Shown here piece after piece: positions 34,201 through 46,489 of a stretch of 64,000 nucleotides of DNA. Numbering within the stretch: position 1 is the stretch's first letter; every line of letters begins with the position of its first letter. Location of the stretch: NCBI RefSeq assembly GCF_037038585.1, contig NW_027288510.1, positions 2,671,001-2,735,000 on the forward strand, given 5' to 3'. The notes under the pieces were generated by a model that saw only the letters and a list, made by a program, of their open reading frames with translations, searched no databases and had not been told where the DNA came from. Source of the DNA: Patagioenas fasciata (Eukaryota > Chordata > Aves > Columbiformes > Columbidae). A program made the translations under genes and the position numbers.

Positions 34201-36075
34201 CATTGTGACGTCCCAGGACTCCCTATTGTTCCCAGGGCCCATTGTGAAATTTTGGGGACCCCCTCTTTGTCTCCAGGGCCCATTGTGACATCCCAGGACC
34301 CCCCTTTGTCCCCACAGTCCATTGCAACATCCCAGGACCCCCCTTGTCCCCAGGGCTCATTGTGGTGTCCCAGGATCCCCATTGTCCCCAGAGCCCATTG
34401 TAATGTCCTGGGAACCCCCTTTGACCCCAGGGCCCTTTGTGACACCATGGGGACCCCCCCTTGTCCCCAGGGCCCATCGTGGCACCGTGGGGACCCCACT
34501 TGTCACTGGGGACCCATTGTGACACTATGGGGACCCCCCGTTGTGCCCAGGGCCCATTGTAACATCCTGAGGACCCCCTTTTCCCCAGGTCCCATTGTGA
34601 CACCGTGGGTACCACCCTTGTCTGCAGGGCTCATTGTGAACATCCCAGGACCCCCCATTGTCCTAAGGGCCCATTGTGACATTCAGGGGACCCCTCTTTG
34701 TCCCCAGTGCCCATTGTGACATCCCAGGACCCCACATTGTCCCAAGGGTCCATTTTGACATCATGAGGACGCCCTTTGTCCCCAGGGCCCATTGTGACAT
34801 CTTGGGGACCTCCTTTGTCCCCAGGACCCATTGTGACATCCTGGGGACCCGCTTTGTCATTGGGGACCATTGTGACATCCCAGGACCCCACTTTGTCCCC
34901 AAGACCCATTGGGACATTGAGGGGACCCCTCTTTGTCCCCAGGGCCAATTGCGACATCCCAGGATCCCCTCTTGTCCCCAGGGCCCATTGTGACATCCTG
35001 GGGACCCCCTTTGTCCGCAGAGCCCATTGTGAAATTCTGGGGAGCCCCCTTGGTCCCCAGGGCCCATTGTGACATCCTGAGGACGCCCTTTGTCCCCAGG
35101 GTCCATTGTGATGTCCAAGGACTCCCCGTTGTCCCCAGGGCCCATTGTGACATCTTGGGGATCCCCCTTGTCCCCAGAGCCAATTGTGACATTCAGGAGA
35201 CCCCCCTTTGTCCCCAGGGCCCCTTGTGACATCCTGGGGACCCCGTTTGTCCCCAGGGCCCATTGTGGCACTATGTGGATCCCCGTTGTCTCCAAGGCCC
35301 ATTGTGACATCCCAGGACCCCCCATTGTCCCCAGGGTCCATTGTGAACATCCTGGGGACCCCCCTTGTCCACAGAGCCCATTGTGACACCATGGGGACCC
35401 CCTTTGTCCCCAGGGTCCATTGTGATATCCTGGGGACCCCTTTGTCCCCAGAGCCCATTGTGGCACTATGGGGACCCCCTTTGTCCCCAGGGTCCATTGT
35501 GACACCGTGGGGACCCCGCTTGTCCCCAGGGCCCGTTGTGAATTTCAGGGGACCTCTCTTTGTCTCCAGGGCCTATTGTGACATCTTGGGGACCCCCCCT
35601 TGTCTCCAGGGCCCAGTGTGACATCCCAGGACCCCCCTTTGTCCCCAGGGGCCATTGTGACATCCTTGGGACCCCGTTTGTCCCCATGGCCCACTGTGAC
35701 GTCCCAGGACCCCCCGTTGTCCCCAGGGCCTATTTTGACATCCTGGGGACTCCCTTTGTCACTGGGGCCTTTTGTGACAACCCAGGACCCCACTTTGTCC
35801 CCAGAGCCCATTGTGACATTCAGGGGACCCCCCTTTGTCCCCAGGGCCCATTGTGACATCCTGGGGACCCCTTTGTCACCGGAGCCCATTGTGATATCCT
35901 GGAGAGCCCCCTTTGTCCCCAGGGTCCCTTGTGACATCCCAGGACCCCCCATTGTCCCCAGGGCCACTATTGACACCGTGTGTACCCCCTTTGTCCCCAG
36001 GGTCTGTTGTGACGTCCGAGGACCCCCCCTTGTCCCCAGGGCCCATTGTGACATCCTGGGGACCCCTTTTGTCCC
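28210..36075 (+). repeat. GC-rich satellite, unit about 39 bp, about 200 copies
   Basis: A continuous array of a unit close to gggcccattgtgacatcctg + gggacccccttgtccccag (39 bp; 38-40 bp variants occur). Alternate forms carry atcccagga, accatgggg or gtcactgggg in the middle. Most units hold the inverted repeat CCTGGGGAC...GTCCCCAGG with a 6-7-nt loop. Because 39 is a multiple of three, several frames stay open for hundreds of codons on both strands (GPIVTSWGPPLSP-like on +, MSQWALGTKGVP-like on -). These are not genes. Blocks are repeated at larger distances, so the array has higher-order structure. Confidence 0.97.
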
Positions 36076-36726
36076 TGTCGAGGGTTAAGATTGCGGGGTG
36101 ACAATCAAACCCTGGCAGATGTGTTGTCAACCTCCTCTCCCCCCCACTTCCCCCTTTTGCCCCTCCCTCTCCCCCCTTCCCACTCCGGGCAGGTGATTGG
36201 GAGGGAAAGAAGGACAGAGAGAAGAGAGTTGGAAAAGTTAAAGATGTTTTACTGATGCTACTGATAAAATAGAGAAAATAATACAAAATATACAAAACCC
36301 ATCTTGTAAGTCTCAGCAACTGCAGAGCCAGCACCCAAAGTCCTGGATTAGGCTCTGTAGCCAACCGGGGCTGGATTCAGTCTCTCACTGGCCTCAGTTC
36401 GCAGGGACGACCAGCAAGGTCCTCTCCTAATGTCGGCCATGAGGGAAAAAAGGGAAAAGGGGCGAGATCCTCGTGATCTCCCACTTTTATATGAAGTATT
36501 CACGTGAACGGAATGTTATTCACCGTTGGTCAGTCTCTCGGTCATCAGTTTTCTCATTGCCCCCCTCGCGAGATGTCCATCCGTGCTTATCAATAAGTTT
36601 GCATTCCCTTGCTGGGTTTAACCAAAACATGTGTTGGGTTCTCCAGGAAAATGCAGCTGACATGAAGGCTTGAGCTGACAGGCAAATTCACTAAAAGAGA
36701 AACTTGTTTTTAACAAAACCAGGACA
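36076..36726 (-). mobile_element. Complete solo LTR (endogenous retrovirus)
   Basis: On the minus strand the block begins TGTCCTGGTTTTG and ends CCTCGACA, giving the TG...CA ends of an LTR of 651 bp. A TATA-like catataaaag lies in its middle third. The block sits exactly at the right edge of the 39-bp satellite. A clean target-site duplication is not evident, so insertion may have been followed by change at the array edge. Internal genes are absent: a fossil solo LTR, apparently whole and fairly young. Confidence 0.78.
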
Positions 36727-37990
36727 CTGTCTCAACCCCATAACCTGGCTGTGTTCAGCTAAGCCTGTTCTCTGCAGGGTGGGGTAATGCTGAGATAAAT
36801 AATAGTGAAATAAATATGCCACTATTTGTTGCCTACTTTGAAGGAAAATAAGTCTGTCCATCCATACCAGAACTGTCACAAAACAGATGTTGGTCTGCAG
36901 TAATACTGACAAGCTTTGGACCTTTAATCTTGGAAAGGAGGTGAGGGTCAAGGGAAGGTAAAGGAAGATGTAGAGAGGTATTAGGTTTTCTTTCCTGATC
37001 GCAAAACCTACTTTTTCCATTCTGAAAATCTCAGTATTGTGTATGTAGAACTGTAAGATCTACCTGAGGATGAAATCTCGGGCTGGGAGGTAAGCGCTGT
37101 GTGCTTACCAGTACTTACAGGGCATGGTTCTCACTTTTTTGGGGAGAAAAAACATTAAAAAACAGAACAAAACACACCACTAAATTAAAAAAGTAAGCCA
37201 CTGGGTGCAATAAACTGGGTCTGCCTTTCACTCCAATACCGGGTGTCTGGTGGGAGCCTTGTGCTCGTTCTTCTGCCAGCTTGGTACGGAGATGGAGAGC
37301 TTTGCAGATGTTCCTATTTTGGGGGACCCTTGGTAACGTGGTATGGGTCCATCTTCAATGTGCCCATTGAAAAATCAGTGGTGCTGGGCACCTAAATTTG
37401 AGCTGATTCTGCTCTTTGAAAAACCTGTCCATTTTGCATGAGCAGAGCCAAGAATATTTCTAAACACCAGTGTTCCTTCCCAGTGGCTTACTCACTTTCA
37501 TTAATCTTGAACAGCTGCATTAGCTGGTGTCTCAATTAGCATTGGTGGGAACAAACTATCCCCTCAGAAATTACAGCGCTGCTGTAGTTAATTCTTTGTT
37601 TGAGCAAATTGATTTCAGAGGCTCCTCACAGCCCTGATCCTGTGCGTATGAGATTTCCTGGGCTTTCCTTATGGGAATTGTTTCCTGGAAGCCAAGTCTG
37701 CTTGGAAATATTGACAAGGCCAGATGCAGATGGTTTTTTGTTGTTTTGGGGTTTTTTTTATTGCTTCTAAAGCTTTGTCTGCAACAGGGTGACCGTGGGG
37801 AGAACTAAAGTAAGATGAAGAGAGAACTTGGGGCTGGAGCCGTCAGAACCTCTGCTGCACTGTAAGACAATTCCCCTCACACAGATGCCAAAGAAGCTGT
37901 TACATGGGGATTTGTAACTATGGGCATGAGAGAACCATAAGCAGCCTCAGCCTGATGGATTTTCTGGGGAGATGTTGTTTCCCTTGTTGT
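36727..37990. other. A/T-rich non-coding sequence, no feature found
   Basis: Ordinary-looking avian intergenic or intronic DNA with T-runs (for example about 37748-37760). No exon with plausible splice sites and no repeat family was recognised. Confidence 0.5.
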
Positions 37991-37994
37991 GTCA

Positions 37995-38225
37995 TAAAAT
38001 CACAGAACAGTTTGGGTTGAAGGGACCTCCCCAGCTCCCTCAGTGCCACCCCTGCCATGACAGGGACATCTTCACCAGCTCAGGGTGCTCAGAGCCCCGT
38101 CCAGCCTGGCCTGGGATGTCTCCAGGGATGGTTCAGCCACCACCTCTCTGGCCAGGCTCTCACTACCCTTGGTGTAAAAAAAAATGTCTTCCCCATGTCT
38201 GGTTTGAGGTTGTGTGGAAAGAGCC
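37995..38225 (-). mobile_element. CR1 3' fragment, antisense
   Basis: Begins with aaaatcacagaacagtttgg and continues through the antisense of the CR1 3' UTR and the end of ORF2 (ccatccctggagacatccc in reverse). An A-run lies at about 38176. Confidence 0.85.
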
Positions 38226-38835
38226 AAGATCCTGGTGTGTTTCAACGTATGTATGCAATAATGTACAGCTGTGAATCATTCCCTTGGCCTTGGAAGATCA
38301 TTGAAGGCTTTAAAATCGCTGCTGCTGCCAGCAGAATGCATTATCCACAAGCTGCTGAAGGGCATAGGGAAAAAGTCAGAGAAGAGAGCTATTTGTTGCA
38401 TTCCTGGGCTGTGAGGTCCTGTTTTTGTCCAGCTGCCCAGCCGGGAGCGTTGCTGCTCTTGTCACTGGTTCCACACTCCCACACAACTCCTGCCGCTGCT
38501 CGGGGCTCAGACCATCTCTGCACAGGAGCTGACGTCTGGGGGACCAAGGTAAAGTGGTTAAAAAATAAGGTACTTCCAAAAGTCTGTCCTTAATTATGGA
38601 AACCCTAGAACAAATGCCAAGTCCCCATGAAGCCAAAAAGTCTTACGCGTACATTCAGATTTTTAGCAAGTTGATTAAATGCTTAAACAATATTTGAACT
38701 CGGGCCTGAAGGATCAGGCTTTATTAATTGTGTGAGTATAATTGTGGTAAAATAAGTGGTGGCAAGGAAGGTTTAAATCTGCTCACAGGCGCTGAACTGC
38801 GTTGTTGTGAGATAGCTCGGTGACATCTCGTGATG
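38226..38835. other. Non-coding, no feature found
   Basis: No repeat or exon was recognised. It lies between two antisense CR1 fragments. Confidence 0.45.
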
Positions 38836-38837
38836 CG

Positions 38838-39172
38838 TTATAGAATCATATAGGTTGGAAATGAGCTTTAATATAATTGAATCCAACTGTTAACCCAACA
38901 CTGCTGAGTCCACCACTGAACCAGGTCCCTAAGCACCACACCTACGTGTGTTCTAAACCCCTCCAGGGATGGTGACTCCACCACTGCCCTGGGCAGCCGT
39001 TCCAATGCTCAACAGCCCCTTTAGTGAAGAAACTTTTCCTTTCAGGCAGTTCAGAGATCAGAAGGTCTCCCCTCAGCTCCTGTTCTCCAGCTGAACCCCC
39101 AGGTCCTCAGCTGCTCCATCACACTTGTGCTCCAGCCCCTCACCAGCTTTGTTATCCCCTGATCTGTTGGTA
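38838..39172 (-). mobile_element. CR1 3' fragment, antisense
   Basis: Starts with tatagaatcatataggttgg, the antisense CR1 tail, and extends through the antisense of the [13 protein letters not shown] region (ctcccctcagctcctgttct). Decayed. Confidence 0.88.
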
Positions 39173-42100
39173 TCTGCAGGATTTGAGGTGTCAAGTCCCA
39201 GATTAATGCATGCAAGGTAGGACAGGCACACACAAAAATATCTACAAAGCAACAGAGTGTTTCTAATTAAAAGAAAATTGTTAATTAGTTGAGCCTCCTC
39301 GGTCAGTGCTGGGTGAACAAGAGCCTCATACCTGCCTGTTGCTGCAGGAGTGCTTGAAAAAATATAATGAACCCTGCTTGGTTTGCAGAATTTTGGGAAA
39401 GGTGCTGAGCTGGAGAACATAAGTCATGAATAGTAGCAATGCCACTTGTTATTGTGTGGTAAAGAAGGACGTTTTCACAGCTGGAATAAAACACCAGAAT
39501 TTGGGAAATCTGGGTATACTGCCCAGCCGGGTGCTGAACAGCTCTTCACTTGTGCATCAAGCCACGGGGTGAGTAGTGTGTTCTGTTTCTTGGCAGGAAG
39601 GTGATGGAGCCAGACCTACAAAAGCTTTGTCTTAAGCCATTGTAATAGTACAGCTGCTTTTTTGGTCGCTCTCCGCTGCCTTGGCAGACTCCCTCTCGCT
39701 GGATTTTAAAAGTGTTTTGCCTCTGTCGTGTTTTGAATGTTTTTTTCCCTTTAGGATCCATACCTTCTCTTCTGGGCTCTCCCAGCCGCAGTGTTTCCTA
39801 GTCAAGCTAATTCGTCACTGATTCACAGTGGAAACTGCCAGTTTGGTGGGTTTTATGTTTTGAGTTAGTTTTCTAAGTCTGGCAGCATCCAAACACAAAG
39901 ACAGGGAGAAATGACTCGTCTGTTACTTAATTTAATGCTTGTTTTGGGAAATCTAAATCCAAATGTGTATGGGACTCATATTAGGACTCCAGTGCTGGAT
40001 TTTATTTTTCTTTTTGCCATTGTTGGCAGGGCCGAATTCACCTCCAGAATAAGCGCAGTCATCGGTCTGTGTGACACTAAGCTCGGTTCTCTGCTTGGAC
40101 CAGACGGCTTTTGGAGCTGCCCAAAGTGACTGAAAGCTGAAGTGGGCCTTTGCTGCAGCATCTAAATGATTCTGAGGGCTCTAGCGACCCTTACAAAGCC
40201 AAAAGTACCTTGCCATCTTCTTTAGTCTCTCACAAACATGCTGAGTCCTGCTTTAGAGGGCTGAGCTCTCCGGAAACATCGGGTGGGACCAGCTTTGGCT
40301 GTAGCCCTCATAGCAAGAGTGGGGGACACAGCTCTGACTCAAAGACCAAGCCATTTGGTGACAGTGACAGAACCTTTTTGTCTCCTAGACTTCTCTGGAG
40401 ATCCCAGACTAGCCAGATTCCCCATGAGGGTTTATGCTTGTGTGAGGAAACTTCTTAGAAATAACTGTAGAATTCAGCCTTTTTTAGTAGGCTGGAAGGT
40501 GGCAGGTCAATTGACCTTGCCAAACTTTAACCAACAGTAAGAGAGCAGGGCCCGAGCTGCCATAGCCTGTGAGTCTGTATTATTTCTAATAAAAGAGGAA
40601 AGATGGGGCTCTGCAGGTGATCTCCTTCCTATTCTGTCTTGCTCCTTCAAACATGTGAGGGCACGGAGGGGTTCAAGGTCCAACCTGAGTATTTGGGTAT
40701 CTCTGGCATGCAGAGATATGCTTCCTCCATCGCTGTTTCTTTTGAGACATAGAGTCTCTCTGAATGCTTTATTGCTGCTCTGCTTTGTGGAGGATGGCCA
40801 AGGGGAGCTACTGGTGCTTTTGTCACCAGTTTCTGTGCTATGGTTGTTAGGAGTGATCTGCTAACAGGCTTTCCATTGACTTTGGGCTTCGCTTTGGACG
40901 AGGCTCCGCAGATTTAGGGCACGTGGCCAACTTATGGCTCTTGTTTCAGTGGAACTCAATCTTGGACTACATCCCATAGCAAGCCTGGTGGGTAAACTGG
41001 ATCTCTGGCTGCAAGCGGAGAAAAAGCGAGAGGGATGGCTAAACTGGATATCTGTGGCTTTTCCTGGGACTTGGTTACGTGCCCAGCTCAGTCCTGCAGC
41101 AACCCTGGAAAGCCAAGGATGTCCTCCTCCTGGGAGCCGTTCTCAATGCAGCCCCAGCCGTCAGCAGCACCCTGACCATCGTCATCCATGTACGTGCTTG
41201 GCAGGGCGATGGGAAGGGGCCGCTTGGACCGGAGGGGCTGAATTTGGCTCTCGTAGCAATCAAGGATTTGGGAGCAGATGACTCAGACAGTGCTGATCCA
41301 TTCTCTGTGTACATTTTTTTGCTGTGTTATGTTACACTGGGATGGGGGCAGAACCCATTGCCCTCCTCAAGCCTTTACAGTCTTTGAAACATCATCAGGA
41401 TGGGAAAGGATCCTCTAAGGAACTTCAATTTTCCATAGAATCATAGAAACTGCCTCCAGTTCTGGCTCTGCTTTGCAGGATGCACTTCTTGAATGTGAAG
41501 TGCTTACATCTCTTCAAAGCCCTTTCTCCCTGCCTGTTTGCCAAAGGGAAGAATTGATAAATGTTAAATTCAGTAGCAAAATCACCGCAGGCCCCTGGCC
41601 ATAGAGTTTCCCACAATTTGTGTTACGAGGTGACCCAGATTCTGACGAACCAGAGGCACACAGGGTTGGTTTTGTCCTGTAGTACTTTTCCTATACAGAT
41701 GGTGAAGGTGATTTTTTTCCCTTTGCCCTAGTGCCTGAGGTAAATAAACTGTAAATAGCTTGGGAGAGCAGGCTGGGATGTGGAGGAGTAAAAAAGGGTG
41801 ATTTTTATTCTCAAGGGTGTGGAGGAAAACAGGAGGAGAACCATCGAAGCCTAAATTAACTCCCTCTTGCAAACACAGTTTGATCAGACATTATCAGGCT
41901 AAATATATGAGCAGTCTGTAAAAGGAGCAGTTTTCCTCCGGTGCTACTGCTCACATGTTACTCAATTAAAACAGTAGGAGCTTAATGTTGCGCTTACTTT
42001 TCCGCTATTAGCGGTACTTGTGTTTTTTTGGGAGGGGGCTACTTTACTGAACATGGACAATGAGGGTTTGTGTCCATGGTAAGACTTCTGCTTAAAGCCA

Positions 42101-43985
42101 AAGTAAATATTGAGGTGGTTATAGTTATACCGACATAAGCCCCTATATGAACATTCTTGCTCAAGCTTTTCTAAAATTTAACTTCTATTTATTGGAAATA
42201 GGTTTAAATCTGAATGGAAAAAGTTGCCGTGTTACTGGAATAGGTGTGTCCATCTGTAGAGCTGTTCCAGTTTAATTTATTAAGCTTTATCTTCAGAAAA
42301 GAGTGGCAGGAATTTAATATATATTTCGTTGTTGTTTCTTCCTTGTCACTCCCCCAACCTTAACTGGTTGTGTCGCACAGGCTGTAGGTTGTAAATCTTG
42401 CAGGAGACCTTTTTTCTTTAAATTTTAGCCTTTGTTAATCAGCTCTTGAACATGAAGTTGCCTCCCTTTTAGTGCAAAGGTTGTGGGTCTAACTGGTCTC
42501 TTTTGAGGGAATCCTGCTGTTGAAGCCGTCTCCCCCAATAACTGGTTGCAGGCGGAGTGTGTTGGCCTTGGCTTGAGAGGTGCCTGCAGGGCATCTCCTG
42601 AACTTCATCAGGTCCTGCACCTGGGGTGGAAGAACCCTTCACAGGGATGTAGGCTGGGGACTAACTAATCCACTCCAAAAATGTGATTTACCTCACCGAT
42701 CAGGAGCATTTCCCAAGGGGAGTCAGCACGGGATGCTGCCAGCAGTGTCCTCCATGTGGTGCTTTCTTACCCTTGGTTTATCACACCTACGGTCTCATCT
42801 CATGGCCTCGTCTCACTGTACCAGCCCTGTCACAAGCGTTGACAACTCCATCCCTGCATCTCAACCCTTCCTGACTGTCCTCACCCAGGGAAAGGACGCT
42901 CAGTTTGCCAGAAACAAGGAGATGTGCACCATGGACAACAGACCACCAGTGACGGTGGTGACATCTGCAGCAGAAATGCCCTTATGAGTCTCCAAAATGG
43001 ATTTAGAATCCAAGTGGTCCATCCGAGTTAGAACAATGAAGTTTTAACTGTCTGCTCAGCTTCTTGACATCCTACAAACTATTACAGAATGTGTACGATG
43101 GGGCCTGTCCTGATGTTCCTCTTACGGCTTGAGGAGCTCTCACTGCCAGTGGGAAGTCCTGCTCATATTTTTATTTGCCTGTTTTTTCCTGTGCGGGGGT
43201 TGTTATTTCAAAAAAGGGAGGAAAAAAAGAAGTGTCTGTTTTTCCATACAGTGATAACGCAAATACCATAGCTGCTATTTTTTCTCCGGGGGGATAGGTG
43301 GACTGGTTCAGATATTAAAATAGGAGTAAGCGCAGATTTTGTTTGATCTTAAATGTTAATTGTTCAGAGACTAATAGTGATAATTACTTTTCAGAATAGC
43401 TTGAGTCATTTGTTGGGTTTTTTTTTAAATTGTGTTGTTTTTGAGGCTCCAAGCTGGAAAAACAAAGGTTTGCCAATGTGCTGGTCGTAGGGCATGTTTC
43501 GTCCAGGGTGTGACAAATTTTACTGCCTTTGAGAACTCTTGGGCTTAGAAATGCTGCTGGGTGGATGGTCCTGGAGACTTGAGTTAGGTATTTGCGCCAG
43601 TTTTGTCCCATCAGTGTCCTTGTTAAAGGTCTACTGGGCTGTGAATTTACCTTTTAAATAACACCACCATTACAGCTTGGGCAGTAAAATGCCATTTTTC
43701 TTCTGGCAGTTTCTTTGTGGGTAGATGTAGAGATTCCTGTGTCTCACGTCTGTCTGGGGGTTGTCAGGTGTTGGGGTCTTCTGGGGTGGATTGTGTGCAG
43801 AGCATGCTGCCCTGCCAGGAGCAGGATGGAGAACCCCAGGTGTATGGGGTCTGGTTGTCCCCACTGATCTTACACAAGGATAGAAGGTCTGGGATGGGGC
43901 CTGATGAGAGAAACGGGCATGTACACCAGACTCTAGGATTTGTAGGCTTACTTTAAGGGTTTGCAAGATCTTTAAGACTGGCCTG
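39173..43985. other. Non-coding, A/T-rich, no gene recognised
   Basis: About 4.8 kb in which no exon chain, RNA gene or tandem repeat was recognised. A tiny CR1-tail-like ccatagaatcatagaaa lies at 41435. The first exon expected for the COLGALT2-like locus downstream (signal peptide plus the start of the glycosyltransferase domain) was sought here and not found. Confidence 0.5.
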
Positions 43986-43989
43986 GGCC

Positions 43990-44175
43990 TGGCAAAGAGG
44001 TGGTAAAACACCAGCCAGAGAGGTGGTGGATGAACCATCCCTGGAGACATCCCAGGCCAGGCTGGACGGGGCTCTGAGCAACCTGAGCTGGTGAAGATGT
44101 CCCTGTCATGGCAGGGGGGGCACTGGGGGAGCTTTGAAGGTCCCTTCAACCCAAACTGTGATTCTGTGGTGTAAG
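43990..44175 (+). mobile_element. CR1 3' fragment
   Basis: Reads gagaggtggtggatgaacca (REVVD of ORF2), then the 3' UTR ending in aacccaaactgtgattctgtgg. 5'-truncated. Confidence 0.85.
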
Positions 44176-45895
44176 ATGGACTCTGACGTTCTTCAGGAAG
44201 GCCACCATCATCTTTGCTTGGTTTGCATGACACGCACTTGCAGTGTGGTCCTACTGTGTGGCAGGAGCTTCCTGGTGCCACTGCAGCTCCAGCAATGACA
44301 ATGAACAACAAAACCATTTTCACGGTTCTTTGGTATTTTAGGAATTTTGGAGCTGTTGACTGTGCAGCCGGCGTGTGGGAGGAAAGCTGAACAAGAGCAG
44401 TGAAATGCGCAAGGGCAGCAGGAAGCCCAAGCAAGTGTATTAGAACAGGGACTGGGGTGGAGTCTGCGATCTGTGAAATACATGGAGCAAGTTGGACACC
44501 AGTCTGTTCTACCAAGTCAACACTGACGGTTTAGTTCAGTTAAACATCCTCGCGAAGCTGGATTTGCAGTGCAGTCCAACCCAGGGTCTTGGTCAAAAGC
44601 AAACCCCGAAGTTATGACGAAACCCAGCCTTGCTCTGGCATAGGAGAGCAGCTAATAGCAAAGAAACCAACCCTCATTCGCTCGCTGAACTTTCCTTATT
44701 TATTGCTTTGCTAGACAGGAATAAATACTCAACAAATAAGCTTCCTGTCCTTAAATTATTGCATTCTTCTGCGTTCTTGATTCCTTTTATTTTTAAATTA
44801 AACCAGGCTAAACCCCACGGGATTGATGTCCTCTCATTGCATGAACTGGAAAGGGTTCATGGTCTGATCGTCGTCTGGAGGATCACACGATGACTTGGGG
44901 TGGAGGTATTTTCCTGAAATAGTTTGGAGTAGCTCTGGGGTTTGGGATGTGCTCCCTTTCTCCCTTCAGTGTCTCCCCTCCCTCCTTTCTTCCCTCCCAG
45001 CTACAGGGATCTCTGACTTCAAGTAGGATGGAGGATGCTGTGGGAGATGCCTTTGGGTCTCTGGAGCTGGAGGACAAGAGAGGCGATTAAGAGCAGCTGA
45101 CAGGGGCTCAGCACAGCCTTCCAGCCCCCTCCCCTTGGGGATGTGTTCCATACCCTCTTTGCTGTCTCTCCACGAGACCTTTTGGGAGTATTTCTACTCC
45201 CAGAGGAATTTAAAGGGATTGTAAATTCTCAGTGGAGCTGTGGCTGCGCAGGTTGTGTCCTGCCACGGGGCTGTGCTGCCGTTTGCCTAGGGAAAAATGA
45301 GCAGCCCTTTGGCTGGAGGGAATTTTCGGTGGGATCCACCATGGCCAGGTGTCGGATCCGCAAAGTCGTGGTCCCAGGGAAGCGCAGGCTGGGAATGAGG
45401 AGCCGGGCTGTGCCGATGAGCTCCTGGCTTCTTTGGGAGCGTTTCCATGTGATTCCCATCAGGAACATGGATCTGTGCATCCTGTTCCAGTTTGTGCAGC
45501 TGCACAGCTCAACCCCAAGGAGGAAAAAAAACCAACATTCTTCAGATGCTGCTTTTGGGGAGGGTGGGGGAAGGAGCAGGCGGGTTCCTTCCACCCCGCT
45601 GTTTGAGACTGAGCGCTATTGCAGCGTTTTAAGAGAGCACAGCATCTGCACAAAGCTCCTCTGTGTGTTTTTACAAACTTAGAACCTCCATGTGAGGAAA
45701 CAGCAGCCGTCTCTGAGCCCCAGCCTTTTCAGCTTAAACACAGAGTATGGGGACAATACAGCAAGCAGAACAAAATCCCCGTGCCTCTAGAGGTGGGATC
45801 TTCACAGCTGTAATAACTTACCTGCGGCCATTCATGTTGTGGTGGCCTGTCGTGTCTTTCCCAGTGGGTGAACTGGACATTTAAAGGGACATGGC
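44176..45895. other. Non-coding, no gene recognised
   Basis: The longest frame (about 45143-45682, +) has no recognisable domain and no support from splice context. Nothing else was identified. Confidence 0.45.
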
Positions 45896-46040
45896 TAGAA
45901 TCATAGAACCGTTTTGGTTGGAGAAGATGTTTAAGATCATCAAGTCCAACCGTTGACCTCACACTGCCAAGTCCACCTCTAATCCACGTCCCCGAGAGCC
46001 TCATCTATGCGTCTTTTAAACCTTCCCAGGGACGGTGACA
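45896..46040 (-). mobile_element. CR1 3' fragment, antisense
   Basis: Starts with agaatcatagaaccgttttgg and includes caagtccaaccgttgacc and the antisense of the CR1 3' UTR, ending near cccagggacggtgac. Confidence 0.85.
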
Positions 46041-46378
46041 GTTGGCAAGGAGAATTCACCGTGTGGTCATTAAGAACAGAATTCAGTCCTGTACCTGCTT
46101 GATGCTAAAGCTGCTGTGGTCTCGATGAGGCAGGAGGAGATGAGCAGAGGGGAGAGATGTGCAAGGATGCCCGCGTTCTGGCTTTGTGGGCAATCTGGGC
46201 TTTGCTCTGTGCTTAAACAAGGACTTGCACCTCTGTGGAGCTGCCCCGAGTTCTTCCAGGAACTGGATGTGCCTGTAATAAATAGCTCGTGCCTCTGTTT
46301 GACTCAATTGCTGGCTGGGAAAAAGCGAAGGACCTAAACCGTGTGTTAATGGGGCTCTTTGTGCTCTCATTTTTCCAG

Positions 46379-46489
46379 GGTGGCCACTGCCCACAATGTT
46401 GACACCACCACAGCAATGCTTAGAGAGTGGCTGAAGAACGTGCAGAACCTCTACCACGGTGTGGAGTGGAGGCCGATGGAAGAGCCCCG
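46379..46489 (+). pseudogene. COLGALT2: COLGALT2-like exon 2
   Basis: 111 bp, acceptor tttttccag and donor gtgagc intact. Encodes [18 protein letters not shown] and [17 protein letters not shown]. Exits two bases into an Arg codon, which the first base of the next exon (G) would complete. Confidence 0.85.

Noticed and set aside
28210-36075. Possible CRISPR-like repeat array
   Set aside because: There are no unique spacers between repeats; the unit is contiguous, and the DNA is clearly avian.
28138-36076. Very long ORFs (up to about 394 codons) on both strands
   Set aside because: They arise from a 39-bp repeat unit read in frame, have no start context or splice context and occur on both strands at once.
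36076-36726. Target-site duplication around the solo LTR
   Set aside because: The bases next to the two ends (gtccc and ctgtc) do not match convincingly.
45143-45682. Plus-strand frame considered as the missing COLGALT2 exon 1
   Set aside because: No signal peptide or glycosyltransferase start is visible and no donor in the right phase was found.
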